Part shown: one piece after another, positions 7,295 through 15,708 of the stretch | How the letters are laid out: every line of letters starts with the position of its first letter | Position numbering within the stretch: position 1 is the stretch's first letter | NCBI GenBank assembly: GCA_020630015.1 | Contig: JAHDCF010000026.1 | Span: 1 to 39,494 of the forward strand | From: Planktomarina sp. | GTDB lineage: Bacteria > Pseudomonadota > Alphaproteobacteria > Rhodobacterales > Rhodobacteraceae | Length of the DNA stretch: 39,494 bases | Direction: 5' to 3' | Notes under the pieces: model-generated | Told to the model about the DNA's origin: nothing | What the model saw: only the letters and a program-made list of their open reading frames with translations | Databases searched by the model: none | Translations under genes and position numbers: made by a program

Positions 7295-7775
7295 ACACTG
7301 ATGGTTCTAAGATTTGGGCGACAAAATCATCAATGTTTTGATCTGTCTTCTTACTTCCCTCATCAGGGTTGGGTACTTTCAGCACCGCTTTAAAACTTCG
7401 CCCCAATCTGTTTTCGAGCTTTGAGATTGGATCGGCATTTTGTTTCGGGCTGCCACATGTCAAGGCAAGGGCAACAGGATGATTTTGTGACTTTAGCTGA
7501 TCCACAATGGCGTTTAGGGGACCACATGCCCCCCCTGCCCAGACTGGGCCAACGATGATCACCGTTTCATCACTTGGTGGCAATTGAAGGGGCAATGCAA
7601 TTTTGGGGGCTGCTGCTTTGATCCCATCGCGAACCGCCAAAACATAGCCTATCAAAGGCCAATCGTACTTATTAACTTTTACGTCTTCGACATCGGCACC
7701 GGTGCGCATCGACAAACGTTCAGCCAAATCTTTGGACTGCCCGGATTTGGAATACACAAATATTTTGGATGGCAT
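7281..7775 (-). CDS. Flavodoxin-like protein
   Basis: A 164-aa protein with a flavodoxin fold: an N-terminal FMN phosphate-binding loop of the form S-x-S-G-x-S/T (YSKSGQSKDLAERL, 8-21), a central IIVGPVWAGGACGPLNAIVDQL segment that matches the second FMN-contacting loop, and ALTCGSPKQ as the third. It is probably a cytoplasmic electron carrier or FMN-dependent NAD(P)H oxidoreductase; partner unknown. The start codon lies 66 bp from the centre of a perfect FNR-type box, with a TATGAT -10 at the class II position, making this the best-formed FNR-type promoter in the window. Its 3' end overlaps that of the host-attachment gene. Confidence 0.8.
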   Translation of the reverse strand: MPSKIFVYSKSGQSKDLAERLSMRTGADVEDVKVNKYDWPLIGYVLAVRDGIKAAAPKIALPLQLPPSDETVIIVGPVWAGGACGPLNAIVDQLKSQNHPVALALTCGSPKQNADPISKLENRLGRSFKAVLKVPNPDEGSKKTDQNIDDFVAQILEPSVSIPA

Positions 7776-7806
7776 GGCATACCTCAGCTTTGAAGTTCAC
7801 AGATGA

Positions 7807-7812
7807 ATCATA
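7807..7812 (-). promoter_or_regulatory. -10 element of the flavodoxin-like gene promoter
   Basis: TATGAT on the minus strand, five of six bases matching TATAAT, sits about 32 bp from the centre of the FNR-type box at 7835-7848, the geometry of a class II activated promoter with a start near 7800. Confidence 0.6.
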
Positions 7813-7834
7813 CCAAAACAGAAGGATGCACGTT

Positions 7835-7848
7835 TTGATGCATATCAA
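7835..7848. promoter_or_regulatory. FNR/FixK-type box shared by flavodoxin-like and clbS-like genes
   Basis: TTGATGCATATCAA is a perfect TTGAT-N4-ATCAA palindrome. It sits midway in a divergent 124-bp region, 66 bp from one start and 58 bp from the other, so one bound dimer could drive both genes. Confidence 0.85.
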
Positions 7849-7899
7849 GCGGCGACACTTTTTTCGGGTTATTTATGTACATCAGAAAGAGAGGAGATC

Positions 7900-8391
7900 A
7901 TGCCCGCCGTCGTCACCAAAAAGCAGCTGCTGGAGAAAACAACAGATGAATTTGAAGCTCTGATGCAAACCCTGAACCGGTTTGACCCAAGCAAAGCAGA
8001 TTTGTGTGACCAAGATGGATATTGTGCCAAACGGGTTGTTGGGCATCGTGCCGAATGGATTTCGTTTTTTTTCAAATGGTGCGATGCAGTTGCGGCCGGT
8101 GAAAAACCAGACATTCCGGCAAAGGGGTTCACGTGGAAAGATACACCAGCCATGAACCTCAAAATTTGGGATCGGCAAAAGCAAATGTCATGGCAAGATG
8201 TATTGCAGTTGCTTGTCAACAAACACGCGCTGCTTTTGAAACACATCGAAACCAAATCCGAAAATGAACTTTATTCTCAGCCATTGTTTCCAGGCACCAA
8301 ATGGACCCAAGGAAGATACGCAGAGGCCGCAGGCCCAAGCCATTATCGAAGTGCCAATAAGTTTTTGAAAAAACTGTTGAAACAAGTCTGA
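7900..8391 (+). CDS. ClbS/DfsB-family four-helix-bundle protein
   Basis: A 163-aa protein of the ClbS/DfsB (DUF1706) family, DinB-like four-helix bundles named for the colibactin self-protection protein ClbS. Family landmarks are the start KKQLLEKTTDEFEALMQTL, the KRVVGHRAEWISFFFKWCDA helix, the N-L-K-I-W-D-R segment and the closing WTQGRYAEAAGPSHYRSANKFLKK. ClbS is a cyclopropane hydrolase; whether this member hydrolyses a reactive metabolite is unknown, and no colibactin-like pathway is nearby. The ATG has a GAGAGGAG ribosome-binding site. It is preceded by a perfect FNR-type box and followed 21 bp later by the DUF2238-like gene, probably in one transcript. Confidence 0.85.
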   Translation: MPAVVTKKQLLEKTTDEFEALMQTLNRFDPSKADLCDQDGYCAKRVVGHRAEWISFFFKWCDAVAAGEKPDIPAKGFTWKDTPAMNLKIWDRQKQMSWQDVLQLLVNKHALLLKHIETKSENELYSQPLFPGTKWTQGRYAEAAGPSHYRSANKFLKKLLKQV

Positions 8392-8412
8392 CTGGCGTAG
8401 TCAAAATATGAC

Positions 8413-9066
8413 ATGTCCATTTTACGAAACTTAAACAATCCCCTGATGATTGGCATATGGCTGGTCCTATTCATAACCGGGCTGTCTGCTTTGTTCTTTG
8501 CCAGGTGGGAGTTGGCTTTGGTCAGCTGGGCAACACTGGTGCTTGCCCTTTCGCCACCTTTACTGGCGGCACGGTGGTCTCTCTCTCTGCCTCTACCATT
8601 TTTATTAGCCACTACATTGTTTTGTATCGCCTCTATCTTTCTGGGAGAGGCGTTTGATTTCTATGAACGGTTTTGGTGGTGGGATCTGGTGTTGCATGGC
8701 AGTTCGGCCATTGGGATTGGTCTGTGCGGGTTTTTGTTTGTTTTTATGCTTTTCGAAGGTGACAGCTTTGCGGCGCCTCCATCCGCGATTGCCTTTATGA
8801 CGTTCTGCGTCGCCATGACCACAGGGGCCTTGTGGGAGGTTTTCGAATTCCTGATGGACAGTTTTTTTGGATTGAACATGCAAAAAAGCGGTTTGCCCGA
8901 TACGATGGAAGACATGATGTTAAACGCAGTGGGTGGGATCTTGGCCGCGGTGGCCGGGTATATTTTCATGACACGTCCCCACCCGGGCCTTTTGGGGGGT
9001 GTGATTGGGCGCTTTATCGAAATGAATGCACGCCGATATCAGAAGTTTCGAAACCGACGCCGCTAG
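8413..9066 (+). CDS. DUF2238-like integral membrane protein
   Basis: A 217-aa inner-membrane protein with about six hydrophobic segments. The central FDFYERFWWWDLVLHGSSAI, the ALWEVFEFLMDSFFG motif and the later DTMEDMMLNAVGGILAAVAGY helix are the conserved acidic/His-bearing patches of the DUF2238 family (YjdF-like). The function of the family is unknown; the conserved Glu, Asp and His residues near membrane ends suggest a metal- or proton-linked role, which is inference. It is the second gene after clbS-like and is convergent with the cation antiporter, with 7 bp between the reading frames. Confidence 0.75.
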   Translation: MSILRNLNNPLMIGIWLVLFITGLSALFFARWELALVSWATLVLALSPPLLAARWSLSLPLPFLLATTLFCIASIFLGEAFDFYERFWWWDLVLHGSSAIGIGLCGFLFVFMLFEGDSFAAPPSAIAFMTFCVAMTTGALWEVFEFLMDSFFGLNMQKSGLPDTMEDMMLNAVGGILAAVAGYIFMTRPHPGLLGGVIGRFIEMNARRYQKFRNRRR

Positions 9067-9073
9067 ATCGGGA

Positions 9074-10138
9074 TTACCCGCCTGCATTTTGAATGAAATA
9101 AAGCCCCACAAGGCTGGCGATATAAATGCAAAGTACCATCCAACTATCCACCCCCGCCCCAGAAAATCGGGGTGTTTTCCGCACCAGAATCCCCGCAACA
9201 TAAATGGCAGAGACAACCGCGCCGCAGATGAGACTGAACTGTGCCATTGGCCCCATTTCCGCAAGAATAGGCCCTTTGCGGTAAATCGCATCCGCAGGGA
9301 ATATCAACGCCAACATGATCAGGTTGCTGCCAAAGATATTCGAAATTGCCATGGTATAGGCCCCAATGCGGGCAGCAGCGATTGTTGTGCTTAACTCTGG
9401 CAGGGATGTGGCAGCGGCCAAAAGGGCGGCCCCCACGAACGATGCGCTTAAGCCCGTTTGATCGGCAATCAATTCCGCACGGTCCGTGGCGATGACACCC
9501 GCCCCCAGAATGATAAGGGCCAAAACAATGCTGGATACTATCAATCGTGAGGTGGCCCAATCTTCGACATCTTGGTTTGGCAATGGCATGTGCTTGATAT
9601 CTGTGTCGGGGGGTACATCAATTGGCATCCATGTTTTGCGGGCATCATAGCGGCGCAAAAATCCAATTGCGGCTGGATAAGCGATGAACAAAGCAGTGGC
9701 ACCCAAACCAATGGGCCCCCAGATTTGCACATCACCCACAATTGAAATGGCCAATAAAACATTGATGAAAACGATCAAACAAATCGCTTCTAAGGCATGG
9801 GTCGGTTTGCGTGGCCAACTGGTCAGGGCGTTGCGAACAACAAAAATGTCGATCACGGCAAGAATCGCCGTTTGCATTGTGACACCACCAAAAAGGTTTC
9901 CCAAAACCAACTGCGCATTGCCAACATATGCCCCTGTCAATGTTGTCACGACCTCAGGCAATTCAGTTGCCGCGGCCAAAAAGAACAGACCGATGAATTC
10001 TTTGGTCAAGTTGAAGCGTTCGGCGATCTCATTGCCAATAATCACCATTCGGGTGCCGGCAAACCAAACCATTACAGCGGCCAAACCAAACAAGGCAAAA
10101 TTGGCCATCAATGGAAGTTCGGACAAAATCGGCAACAT
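9074..10138 (-). CDS. Ca2+/cation antiporter (CaCA superfamily) sodium/calcium exchanger
   Basis: A 354-aa membrane antiporter with ten or so transmembrane segments in two inverted halves. Both alpha-repeats are clear: alpha-1 at about 54-85 (AAATELPEVVTTLTGAYVGN, with Glu59 and Glu62) and alpha-2 at about 241-272 (AAATSLPELSTTIAAARIGA, with Glu248 and SNIFGSN). The halves are joined by a hydrophilic cytoplasmic loop (about 162-195). The protein probably exchanges Ca2+ or another cation for Na+ or H+. It starts 21 bp after the APC permease stop, so the two are likely co-transcribed from the promoter with the FNR-type box at 11467-11480. Confidence 0.88.
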   Translation of the reverse strand: MLPILSELPLMANFALFGLAAVMVWFAGTRMVIIGNEIAERFNLTKEFIGLFFLAAATELPEVVTTLTGAYVGNAQLVLGNLFGGVTMQTAILAVIDIFVVRNALTSWPRKPTHALEAICLIVFINVLLAISIVGDVQIWGPIGLGATALFIAYPAAIGFLRRYDARKTWMPIDVPPDTDIKHMPLPNQDVEDWATSRLIVSSIVLALIILGAGVIATDRAELIADQTGLSASFVGAALLAAATSLPELSTTIAAARIGAYTMAISNIFGSNLIMLALIFPADAIYRKGPILAEMGPMAQFSLICGAVVSAIYVAGILVRKTPRFSGAGVDSWMVLCIYIASLVGLYFIQNAGG

Positions 10139-10159
10139 TGGGATTACGCTTTCTTCCCC

Positions 10160-11395
10160 TCAAAAGAAGATCAAAGGACCAACCAACAAAAACAAGCAGG
10201 CAAAGATTCCAATCGCAGGGAATGCAATATGGACGGTGAATACCCCCTCTGGGGCGGGCACCCCGCGCGCCTTCACAACCACCAGCGACAGGTTAACCAT
10301 GGCAAAGACCGCCAAAATAATTTGTGATGTCAAAGACGCCAGCGTTTCAAGCGGCGCAACAAGGGCCAAACCAACCATAACCAAGGTGACCAAGATGGTC
10401 GCGTTCAGGGGGGTTCTGCGTTTCGGATCAACCTTCGCCAATGCCTGTGGCAACAAATGGCGTTTCCCCAGGCCATAAATCACACGCGCGGCGATAATGA
10501 TTTCGATGACCACACCATTCAAAGTCGCAACGATTGCCACCAAAGTGATCGACAATGGGGACATGCCTGTTAACCGCTCAAAAAGAAGACCCACCGGGGC
10601 GTCAGAGGCTTCAAGCTGTGATGGGGCGATTGATTGAACCGCCACAAACATGACCAAGAAATAAATCACTGTAACCGCGACCAAGGCAATGATGATGGCC
10701 CATGGCATGATGCGCTTTGGCTCTTTCGTTTCTTCCACCATGTTGACGATGTCGTCAAAACCGATGAACGCGAAAAAAGCGATTAAAGAGGCCGCAAAAA
10801 TACCATTCCACGCCAGTCCATTCGACCAATCCGGGAAAACAGAGGGGACTTGGGTGATTATGTCGGGGTTGGCCTGAAACCCAGCCCAGACGATGACAAC
10901 CAAACCCAAGATTTCGATGACGGTAAGGATGGCAGCAAACACAAGGGATTCCAATACGCCGCGCGCCGCCAAAAGACCCATCAGCAGGATTACGACCACG
11001 GCAATGCCTGCCTTGGGCAATCCCAACAATTCCACGATATATCCTGCACACCCTAAACTGATGGCGGCCCCGGCAATGGTTGCCGCCGCCGCGATCGAAA
11101 GGCCAACTGCATTCGTCAGCCAAGGCACACCGAAAGCGGCGTCAACATAGACCGCTTCGCCTGCACTTTGGGGGACACGGCCTGAAAACTCTGAAAAGCT
11201 GAGGGCGCTGAAGGTCATCACAAATGCGGCCACCAAAAAGGCCGCAGGGGCATGAATGCCTGCAACCGCTGCTGTCTCTCCGATTAAAACATAAATACCG
11301 GCCCCAATGGTGATGCCCAGGCCATATAAAACCAATAACGGCAGTCCAATTGCCCGTCTTAGGGCCGGTTGTGTGGGTTGATTGGTGCTGTTCAT
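10160..11395 (-). CDS. APC-superfamily amino-acid permease
   Basis: A 411-aa permease with about twelve membrane segments. The family's first-helix signature is present as LGITIGAGIYVLIGETAAVAG, the conserved FSEFSGRVPQSAGEAVYVD follows, and helix 6 and the next loop show FIGFDDIVNMVEETKEPKR, the E-E-x-K-x-P-x-R hallmark of amino acid/polyamine/organocation permeases. It probably imports an amino acid or amine; substrate unknown. The ORF lies between the P-loop kinase gene (101-bp gap) and the cation antiporter (21-bp gap). A perfect FNR-type box in the upstream gap suggests induction at low oxygen. Confidence 0.88.
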   Translation of the reverse strand: MNSTNQPTQPALRRAIGLPLLVLYGLGITIGAGIYVLIGETAAVAGIHAPAAFLVAAFVMTFSALSFSEFSGRVPQSAGEAVYVDAAFGVPWLTNAVGLSIAAAATIAGAAISLGCAGYIVELLGLPKAGIAVVVILLMGLLAARGVLESLVFAAILTVIEILGLVVIVWAGFQANPDIITQVPSVFPDWSNGLAWNGIFAASLIAFFAFIGFDDIVNMVEETKEPKRIMPWAIIIALVAVTVIYFLVMFVAVQSIAPSQLEASDAPVGLLFERLTGMSPLSITLVAIVATLNGVVIEIIIAARVIYGLGKRHLLPQALAKVDPKRRTPLNATILVTLVMVGLALVAPLETLASLTSQIILAVFAMVNLSLVVVKARGVPAPEGVFTVHIAFPAIGIFACLFLLVGPLIFF

Positions 11396-11466
11396 GTGTC
11401 CCTGCCCTTTCGTGATTTACAAAAGCTGCATTTCGTTCAGCATGGCATGACAGGGGTAATGTCAGA

Positions 11467-11480
11467 TTGATCTGGATCAA
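11467..11480. promoter_or_regulatory. FNR/FixK-type box upstream of the permease-antiporter pair
   Basis: TTGATCTGGATCAA, a perfect match to TTGAT-N4-ATCAA, centred 78 bp before the permease start, in the gap after the kinase gene. The -10 at the class II position is poor, so the exact promoter is uncertain. Confidence 0.75.
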
Positions 11481-11496
11481 TTTCCCAAGGGGAAGA

Positions 11497-12117
11497 TCAC
11501 CCTATGACAATATCGGCAGGTGCAGACATCTGATCAACCGTTTGGGCATTGGAAAGATCGTTTGAATGGGTTTTGGTGTGCGCCTCTTCTTGCGAAAACC
11601 CATGTGCCAGCCATCTGTCGATCAAGCGTTGTTCGATCACATCCAAAGGGGGTTTCAGTTGGATGGTGAAATCCCAAAATGGCCGTAGATCCCGCCAAAT
11701 CGGCATATCCAAAAGAAGGTAATTGCCTTCGAACAAGATGGTTTGGCAATCTGGATTGATGGCCCCTGCCCCAGCGATGGCCATATCCAATGACCTGTCA
11801 AACAGGGGGTAAACAGCCGCATTCCCCGATGCGATGCGAGACACTAGATTAAGAAACCCTTGGGCATCAAAGCTGTCGGGGCTTCCTTTGCGCGCGCGCA
11901 GGCCGCGGGCATCCAAGATGCGATTATCCAGATGAAACCCATCCATGGGCACCACCTGTGTTTCATGGCCCGTGGAATTCAGATCTTGTGCCAATTGATC
12001 GGCCAAGGTGGATTTACCACTGGCCGGTGGTCCGGAAATGGCCACCATGCGCCACCTGCCCCGGCAGGGGGCAGATGTTATGATGTCTGGTTCAATGGAC
12101 ACATCAGAACTTAACAA
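11497..12117 (-). CDS. P-loop kinase, uridine kinase/FrcK-like
   Basis: A 206-aa P-loop kinase. The Walker A motif is GPPASGKST at 29-37, followed by the substrate-site motif PMDGFHLDN (about 57-65), RARKGSPDSFD, YPLFDRSLD and an EGNYLLLD strand, the order seen in uridine kinase, pantothenate kinase and the sugar-kinase-like FrcK proteins of rhizobia and roseobacters. The product probably phosphorylates a nucleoside or sugar; no transporter operon is adjacent to fix the substrate. The start is uncertain: TTG at 12117 overlaps the end of the barrel gene by 14 bp, and GTG at 12102 is equally possible; neither has a good ribosome-binding site, so translation may be coupled to the barrel gene. 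Confidence 0.75.
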   Translation of the reverse strand: MLSSDVSIEPDIITSAPCRGRWRMVAISGPPASGKSTLADQLAQDLNSTGHETQVVPMDGFHLDNRILDARGLRARKGSPDSFDAQGFLNLVSRIASGNAAVYPLFDRSLDMAIAGAGAINPDCQTILFEGNYLLLDMPIWRDLRPFWDFTIQLKPPLDVIEQRLIDRWLAHGFSQEEAHTKTHSNDLSNAQTVDQMSAPADIVIG

Positions 12118-15100
12118 TCAGATTCACAAAGACACCTTCGTCGTCATAGGTCATATCCGTCAGATCGTCGCTGAAATCGCCGGTGTTGTACCCCACGCCC
12201 AGCTTAACATTGTTGCCTAGGTGACGATGCACAGAAACAAGGGCCCCAGTTTGGCTGAAACCGGCGTCCCATGCCTCCATCCGGCGCACTTCCAACAATG
12301 CATCCCACTTATGGGTCATGTGATACCGGGCGTTCAAGACGGCCAAGGCCGCATCATTTTCGCTGAAGGCGACACCGGCGGCAGGGGATGTTTTTGATTT
12401 CCGCACACCCAATTTGGCCCCAACGGTCCAATGTTTGTTCACATCATATTCCATGTCCCAATTCAAAACATGGCTGATCTGACGCGGGCCAGGTGTGGAT
12501 GTTCCATCAATTGTTTGCCCATACATGTCGCGCAGATACGTGTATTTGAACAACATGTTCAGCTTATCATTATCGACCGGACGACGCGCATACCCAAGGG
12601 TGAATTGCGTCAGCTCTCCATCATTGAAAGAGGCATTGTCGGCCTTCGTGTCGGCGTGATGGAACGTTGCCAACAAACGCGCATTTTCATTGAATTTATA
12701 TCGCAAAGTGCCAGAGGCGACGAGGCTGTCTACGTTACGGCTTGCCGACCCGACCATGCCCCGTTCTTTGCGCAGTTCAAGTCGCGCTTTGGCCCTAAGA
12801 TCGTCACCGTTGTCGTAACGTAGGCCAAATGACACCGCGGTTCGGGTGAAATCACCATTTACCGTATCACGAATTTCGCCGCGTTCGATGGATGACCCAA
12901 AGCTCAATTCTTCGGTCGGGGTGTATTCTACACCATAGGCCGCCGTTAGCGACTGATGCTCTCCGAACAGATCATAGGTGTTTTCACCCCATGCGGTTGT
13001 TGTGTCATTGATGCGGCGTTTGCCGCCGGCAATCAAGCGGCCGCTGTCTTTGCCAGTTAAGGTTACACCGTTGATGGTGCGATCTGGGGTCAACTCGTAA
13101 CCAAAATAAGTGCTGTTGCTTTCGTCGGCCTGATATGTGGCCAAGGCACGCACGCCCATACCAAGGGTTCCATCAGAAAGATCCCCTTCGAATGACCAAT
13201 TGTTGGGGCCTTCGTATTTTGCCGCAATCCCATATCTGTCATCACGGGTCAGACCACCGGATACATCGACGCCATGCCGCAAATAGGGGCTGACGGTCCA
13301 ACGATCGTTCAGTCGTACATCCGCGCGTACGGCCAATTCAGTGCGGGTACCAGTTTTGGTGGCATCGCCGGGATCCACTTGATCCAATTGACTTAGGCCC
13401 AAGTGCCAAGTCAGGCGGTCGGATGTTTTAAGACTGGCTTCCACTGTTGCTGTATTTTTTCTGTCGCCTGCGTCGCTTTCATATTGATCAATTGCGATTG
13501 AAAATTCAGAGGCATCCGTTGGTTTAAAACTGGCTGAAACGCCCCACAGGGTTTCGTCATCCGTTACATCGTGATTGACGGTGGAAAAACCCTTTGTGCG
13601 GTCCTCGTAATAGGCCGAGATATCGCCGTTCCAATTGGCATTAATATCGTTCAGATCAACATTGGTATCAAACCGAAGGGCCCGGCCTTCTTGACCGGTT
13701 GGTGCATTCGTATCGATGATAAAACCACCATCTGCCGAAAAGGTGGATGCGTTCGCAGCGCCCATGGATTTTGCGTATTCTAATTCGGCCCATGTGCTTT
13801 CGGTTGCTTGATACCGAATATCAGCACCGTACAATTTATGTTCATCTGTTCCGCGATCTTCCAACATGCCGGTCACGCCGACACGCCATTTATCACCCAA
13901 CCAGGCTTGCGCGCGTCCACCGTAGGAAAACACATCAACATCGCCGCTTGTGGGCGTGAATTCATAATTCACCACCAAACGGACTTCGTTTGATGTGGCG
14001 GTATTTGTGCCTGTTCCGGCCAAACCAGACCCAGAATAGGCCGACAAAGGACGGCTGAGGACCACCTGCCCTTGCAGGTAATTCACGTCATAATCCGAAC
14101 CCGGCGCCAGTTCGACACGATCCAAAATGCGCCCTGTGATTGGGTCAACCACCTCAACAAACAGGGTCTCTGATCCCAAAGAGATATCTTGCCGCGATAA
14201 AAAGTAGACAGAACCACCTGTCCCACGGAACACATCCCGGCCGGGCAAATTGTCAGGCTGCGCCGCAAATACGGTCACTTCTGCCTTGGCGTCGCCATTG
14301 GCCGTCACGGCCTGCGTTTCATAATGGGCTTGCAGACCATAAAGCGTGCGATCATTGCGGATGTAATTGGGGCTGGCCAAGCGGCCCTGATAATTGCCCC
14401 ACATGACATAGTTATTGTCGCGTTCAATCTTTACGTAAAATTTGCCGCTGGTGGGGGCATCATCCTCAGCCCGGCTATCGTCACCATAAACGGGAAAGCC
14501 ACGATCATCGTCAAACCGCGTCAAAAGTGATCGTGGGTCTTTCTTATCCAAATTGCGGAAGATATCTTCCAGATCTTCTTCGCCCGTATCAACAGATGCG
14601 GTGATTTCATATCCATTTGCAGTTTTGCCATTGGCATAAAACGCAATGCGACCGTGGCTGTATGTTCCGGTTTCACCACCCACACCAGCCGAGGTTCGTT
14701 TTCCAACGGTGATGTCGCCGATGGCCACATAAAACCATTCACTGGCCGGGATTGTGATGTCACGGATCACGTCCAACTTTTGTTGGCGACCGTTCACCTT
14801 CACATCAATTCCGTGATCACCAGGGGGCAAAATGCGTTGAACAACAAAGGCTCCGTTTGGATCAGGTTTGACAGTCTCGTTCAGGGTTTCAACCCGTGAT
14901 CCGGGCAGCACATTTTGCCCCGAAACGGTGACGGCCCCACCGTTCACACGAAAGCCTTGGCGCGCGGTGGCATCTGTGCCTTCTTCGATACCCGGTTGGC
15001 TTTGACGCGCTTGGCGCGCTGTCAGCTCTATCTCTCGTGTTTCGTTGTATCGGCCTTTGTCATCGTAAACCCGATGCACAACAACAAGGTTTTCACCTTC

Positions 15101-15694
15101 TGGGATTGTTGTTTGAACCGTGCCGTTGGCGCGAACTTCAACCACCTTAACCGTTTTGCGGCGACCACGACTGTCCACAGACAATATGCGCATTTCACCG
15201 CGACTTACCCACGCGGGATAATTGGTTTGGCTTTGTAATGTGACAGACGCCCCGGGGCGGAAACTGCTGTCGCCAATGGCAACATCCAAACGTGGGCGCA
15301 CGTCAAGGCCATCAAATCGCACTTGAACTTCGGCCTTGGCCAAAACCACGTCCGCCTTACGTTGCCCATCGCGTGTGCTGGGGGCGCGGCGTGTACGGTT
15401 TTGTTCAACCGCGATCCTGGGGTCGCCTTCAACTTGTTCGCCATTGATCGAAATGGCAAAGCCTTCGTCACCGGGATCATCTTCATTGTCCATCTCGGTG
15501 TTTTCACCAACGGGCATTGTCACCGTATCATCGCGTTCGGCGAATTCACATTCGGGATCAACAATTCCGCCAATGGTGGGGCATCCGCCCGTATTGGTGG
15601 ATTGCGCCGGAAGGGCAAGTGTCAGACCCAGTGCGGACACGCCTGTCAGCAATGCTGCCTTTGAAAGAAATATCTTGTTCAATGACTTACTCAT
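12104..15694 (-). CDS. Large outer-membrane beta-barrel protein paired with the giant repeat protein
   Basis: About 1,196 aa from the ATG at 15694. A Sec signal peptide (ALLTGVSALGLTLALPAQS) is followed by about 290 residues of Ig-like beta domains with an acidic linker, then from about 325 a long run of alternating strands with Asp/Gly-rich turns ending LIVKF, a C-terminal Phe typical of BAM substrates. The SVYFLSRQDISLGSE ... SDYDVNYLQGQVVLSRPL region resembles a motif found in other large outer-membrane proteins associated with DUF11 proteins; no assigned function is known to me. The open frame extends to 15769, but that would overlap the giant gene and hide the signal peptide; a GGGTGGG ribosome-binding site supports 15694. 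It begins 14 bp after the giant gene's stop, so the pair is an operon. Export or anchoring of the giant protein is a reasonable inference. Confidence 0.8.
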   Translation of the reverse strand: MSKSLNKIFLSKAALLTGVSALGLTLALPAQSTNTGGCPTIGGIVDPECEFAERDDTVTMPVGENTEMDNEDDPGDEGFAISINGEQVEGDPRIAVEQNRTRRAPSTRDGQRKADVVLAKAEVQVRFDGLDVRPRLDVAIGDSSFRPGASVTLQSQTNYPAWVSRGEMRILSVDSRGRRKTVKVVEVRANGTVQTTIPEGENLVVVHRVYDDKGRYNETREIELTARQARQSQPGIEEGTDATARQGFRVNGGAVTVSGQNVLPGSRVETLNETVKPDPNGAFVVQRILPPGDHGIDVKVNGRQQKLDVIRDITIPASEWFYVAIGDITVGKRTSAGVGGETGTYSHGRIAFYANGKTANGYEITASVDTGEEDLEDIFRNLDKKDPRSLLTRFDDDRGFPVYGDDSRAEDDAPTSGKFYVKIERDNNYVMWGNYQGRLASPNYIRNDRTLYGLQAHYETQAVTANGDAKAEVTVFAAQPDNLPGRDVFRGTGGSVYFLSRQDISLGSETLFVEVVDPITGRILDRVELAPGSDYDVNYLQGQVVLSRPLSAYSGSGLAGTGTNTATSNEVRLVVNYEFTPTSGDVDVFSYGGRAQAWLGDKWRVGVTGMLEDRGTDEHKLYGADIRYQATESTWAELEYAKSMGAANASTFSADGGFIIDTNAPTGQEGRALRFDTNVDLNDINANWNGDISAYYEDRTKGFSTVNHDVTDDETLWGVSASFKPTDASEFSIAIDQYESDAGDRKNTATVEASLKTSDRLTWHLGLSQLDQVDPGDATKTGTRTELAVRADVRLNDRWTVSPYLRHGVDVSGGLTRDDRYGIAAKYEGPNNWSFEGDLSDGTLGMGVRALATYQADESNSTYFGYELTPDRTINGVTLTGKDSGRLIAGGKRRINDTTTAWGENTYDLFGEHQSLTAAYGVEYTPTEELSFGSSIERGEIRDTVNGDFTRTAVSFGLRYDNGDDLRAKARLELRKERGMVGSASRNVDSLVASGTLRYKFNENARLLATFHHADTKADNASFNDGELTQFTLGYARRPVDNDKLNMLFKYTYLRDMYGQTIDGTSTPGPRQISHVLNWDMEYDVNKHWTVGAKLGVRKSKTSPAAGVAFSENDAALAVLNARYHMTHKWDALLEVRRMEAWDAGFSQTGALVSVHRHLGNNVKLGVGYNTGDFSDDLTDMTYDDEGVFVNLIVKF

Positions 15695-15708
15695 ACTCTT
15701 GCCCACCC

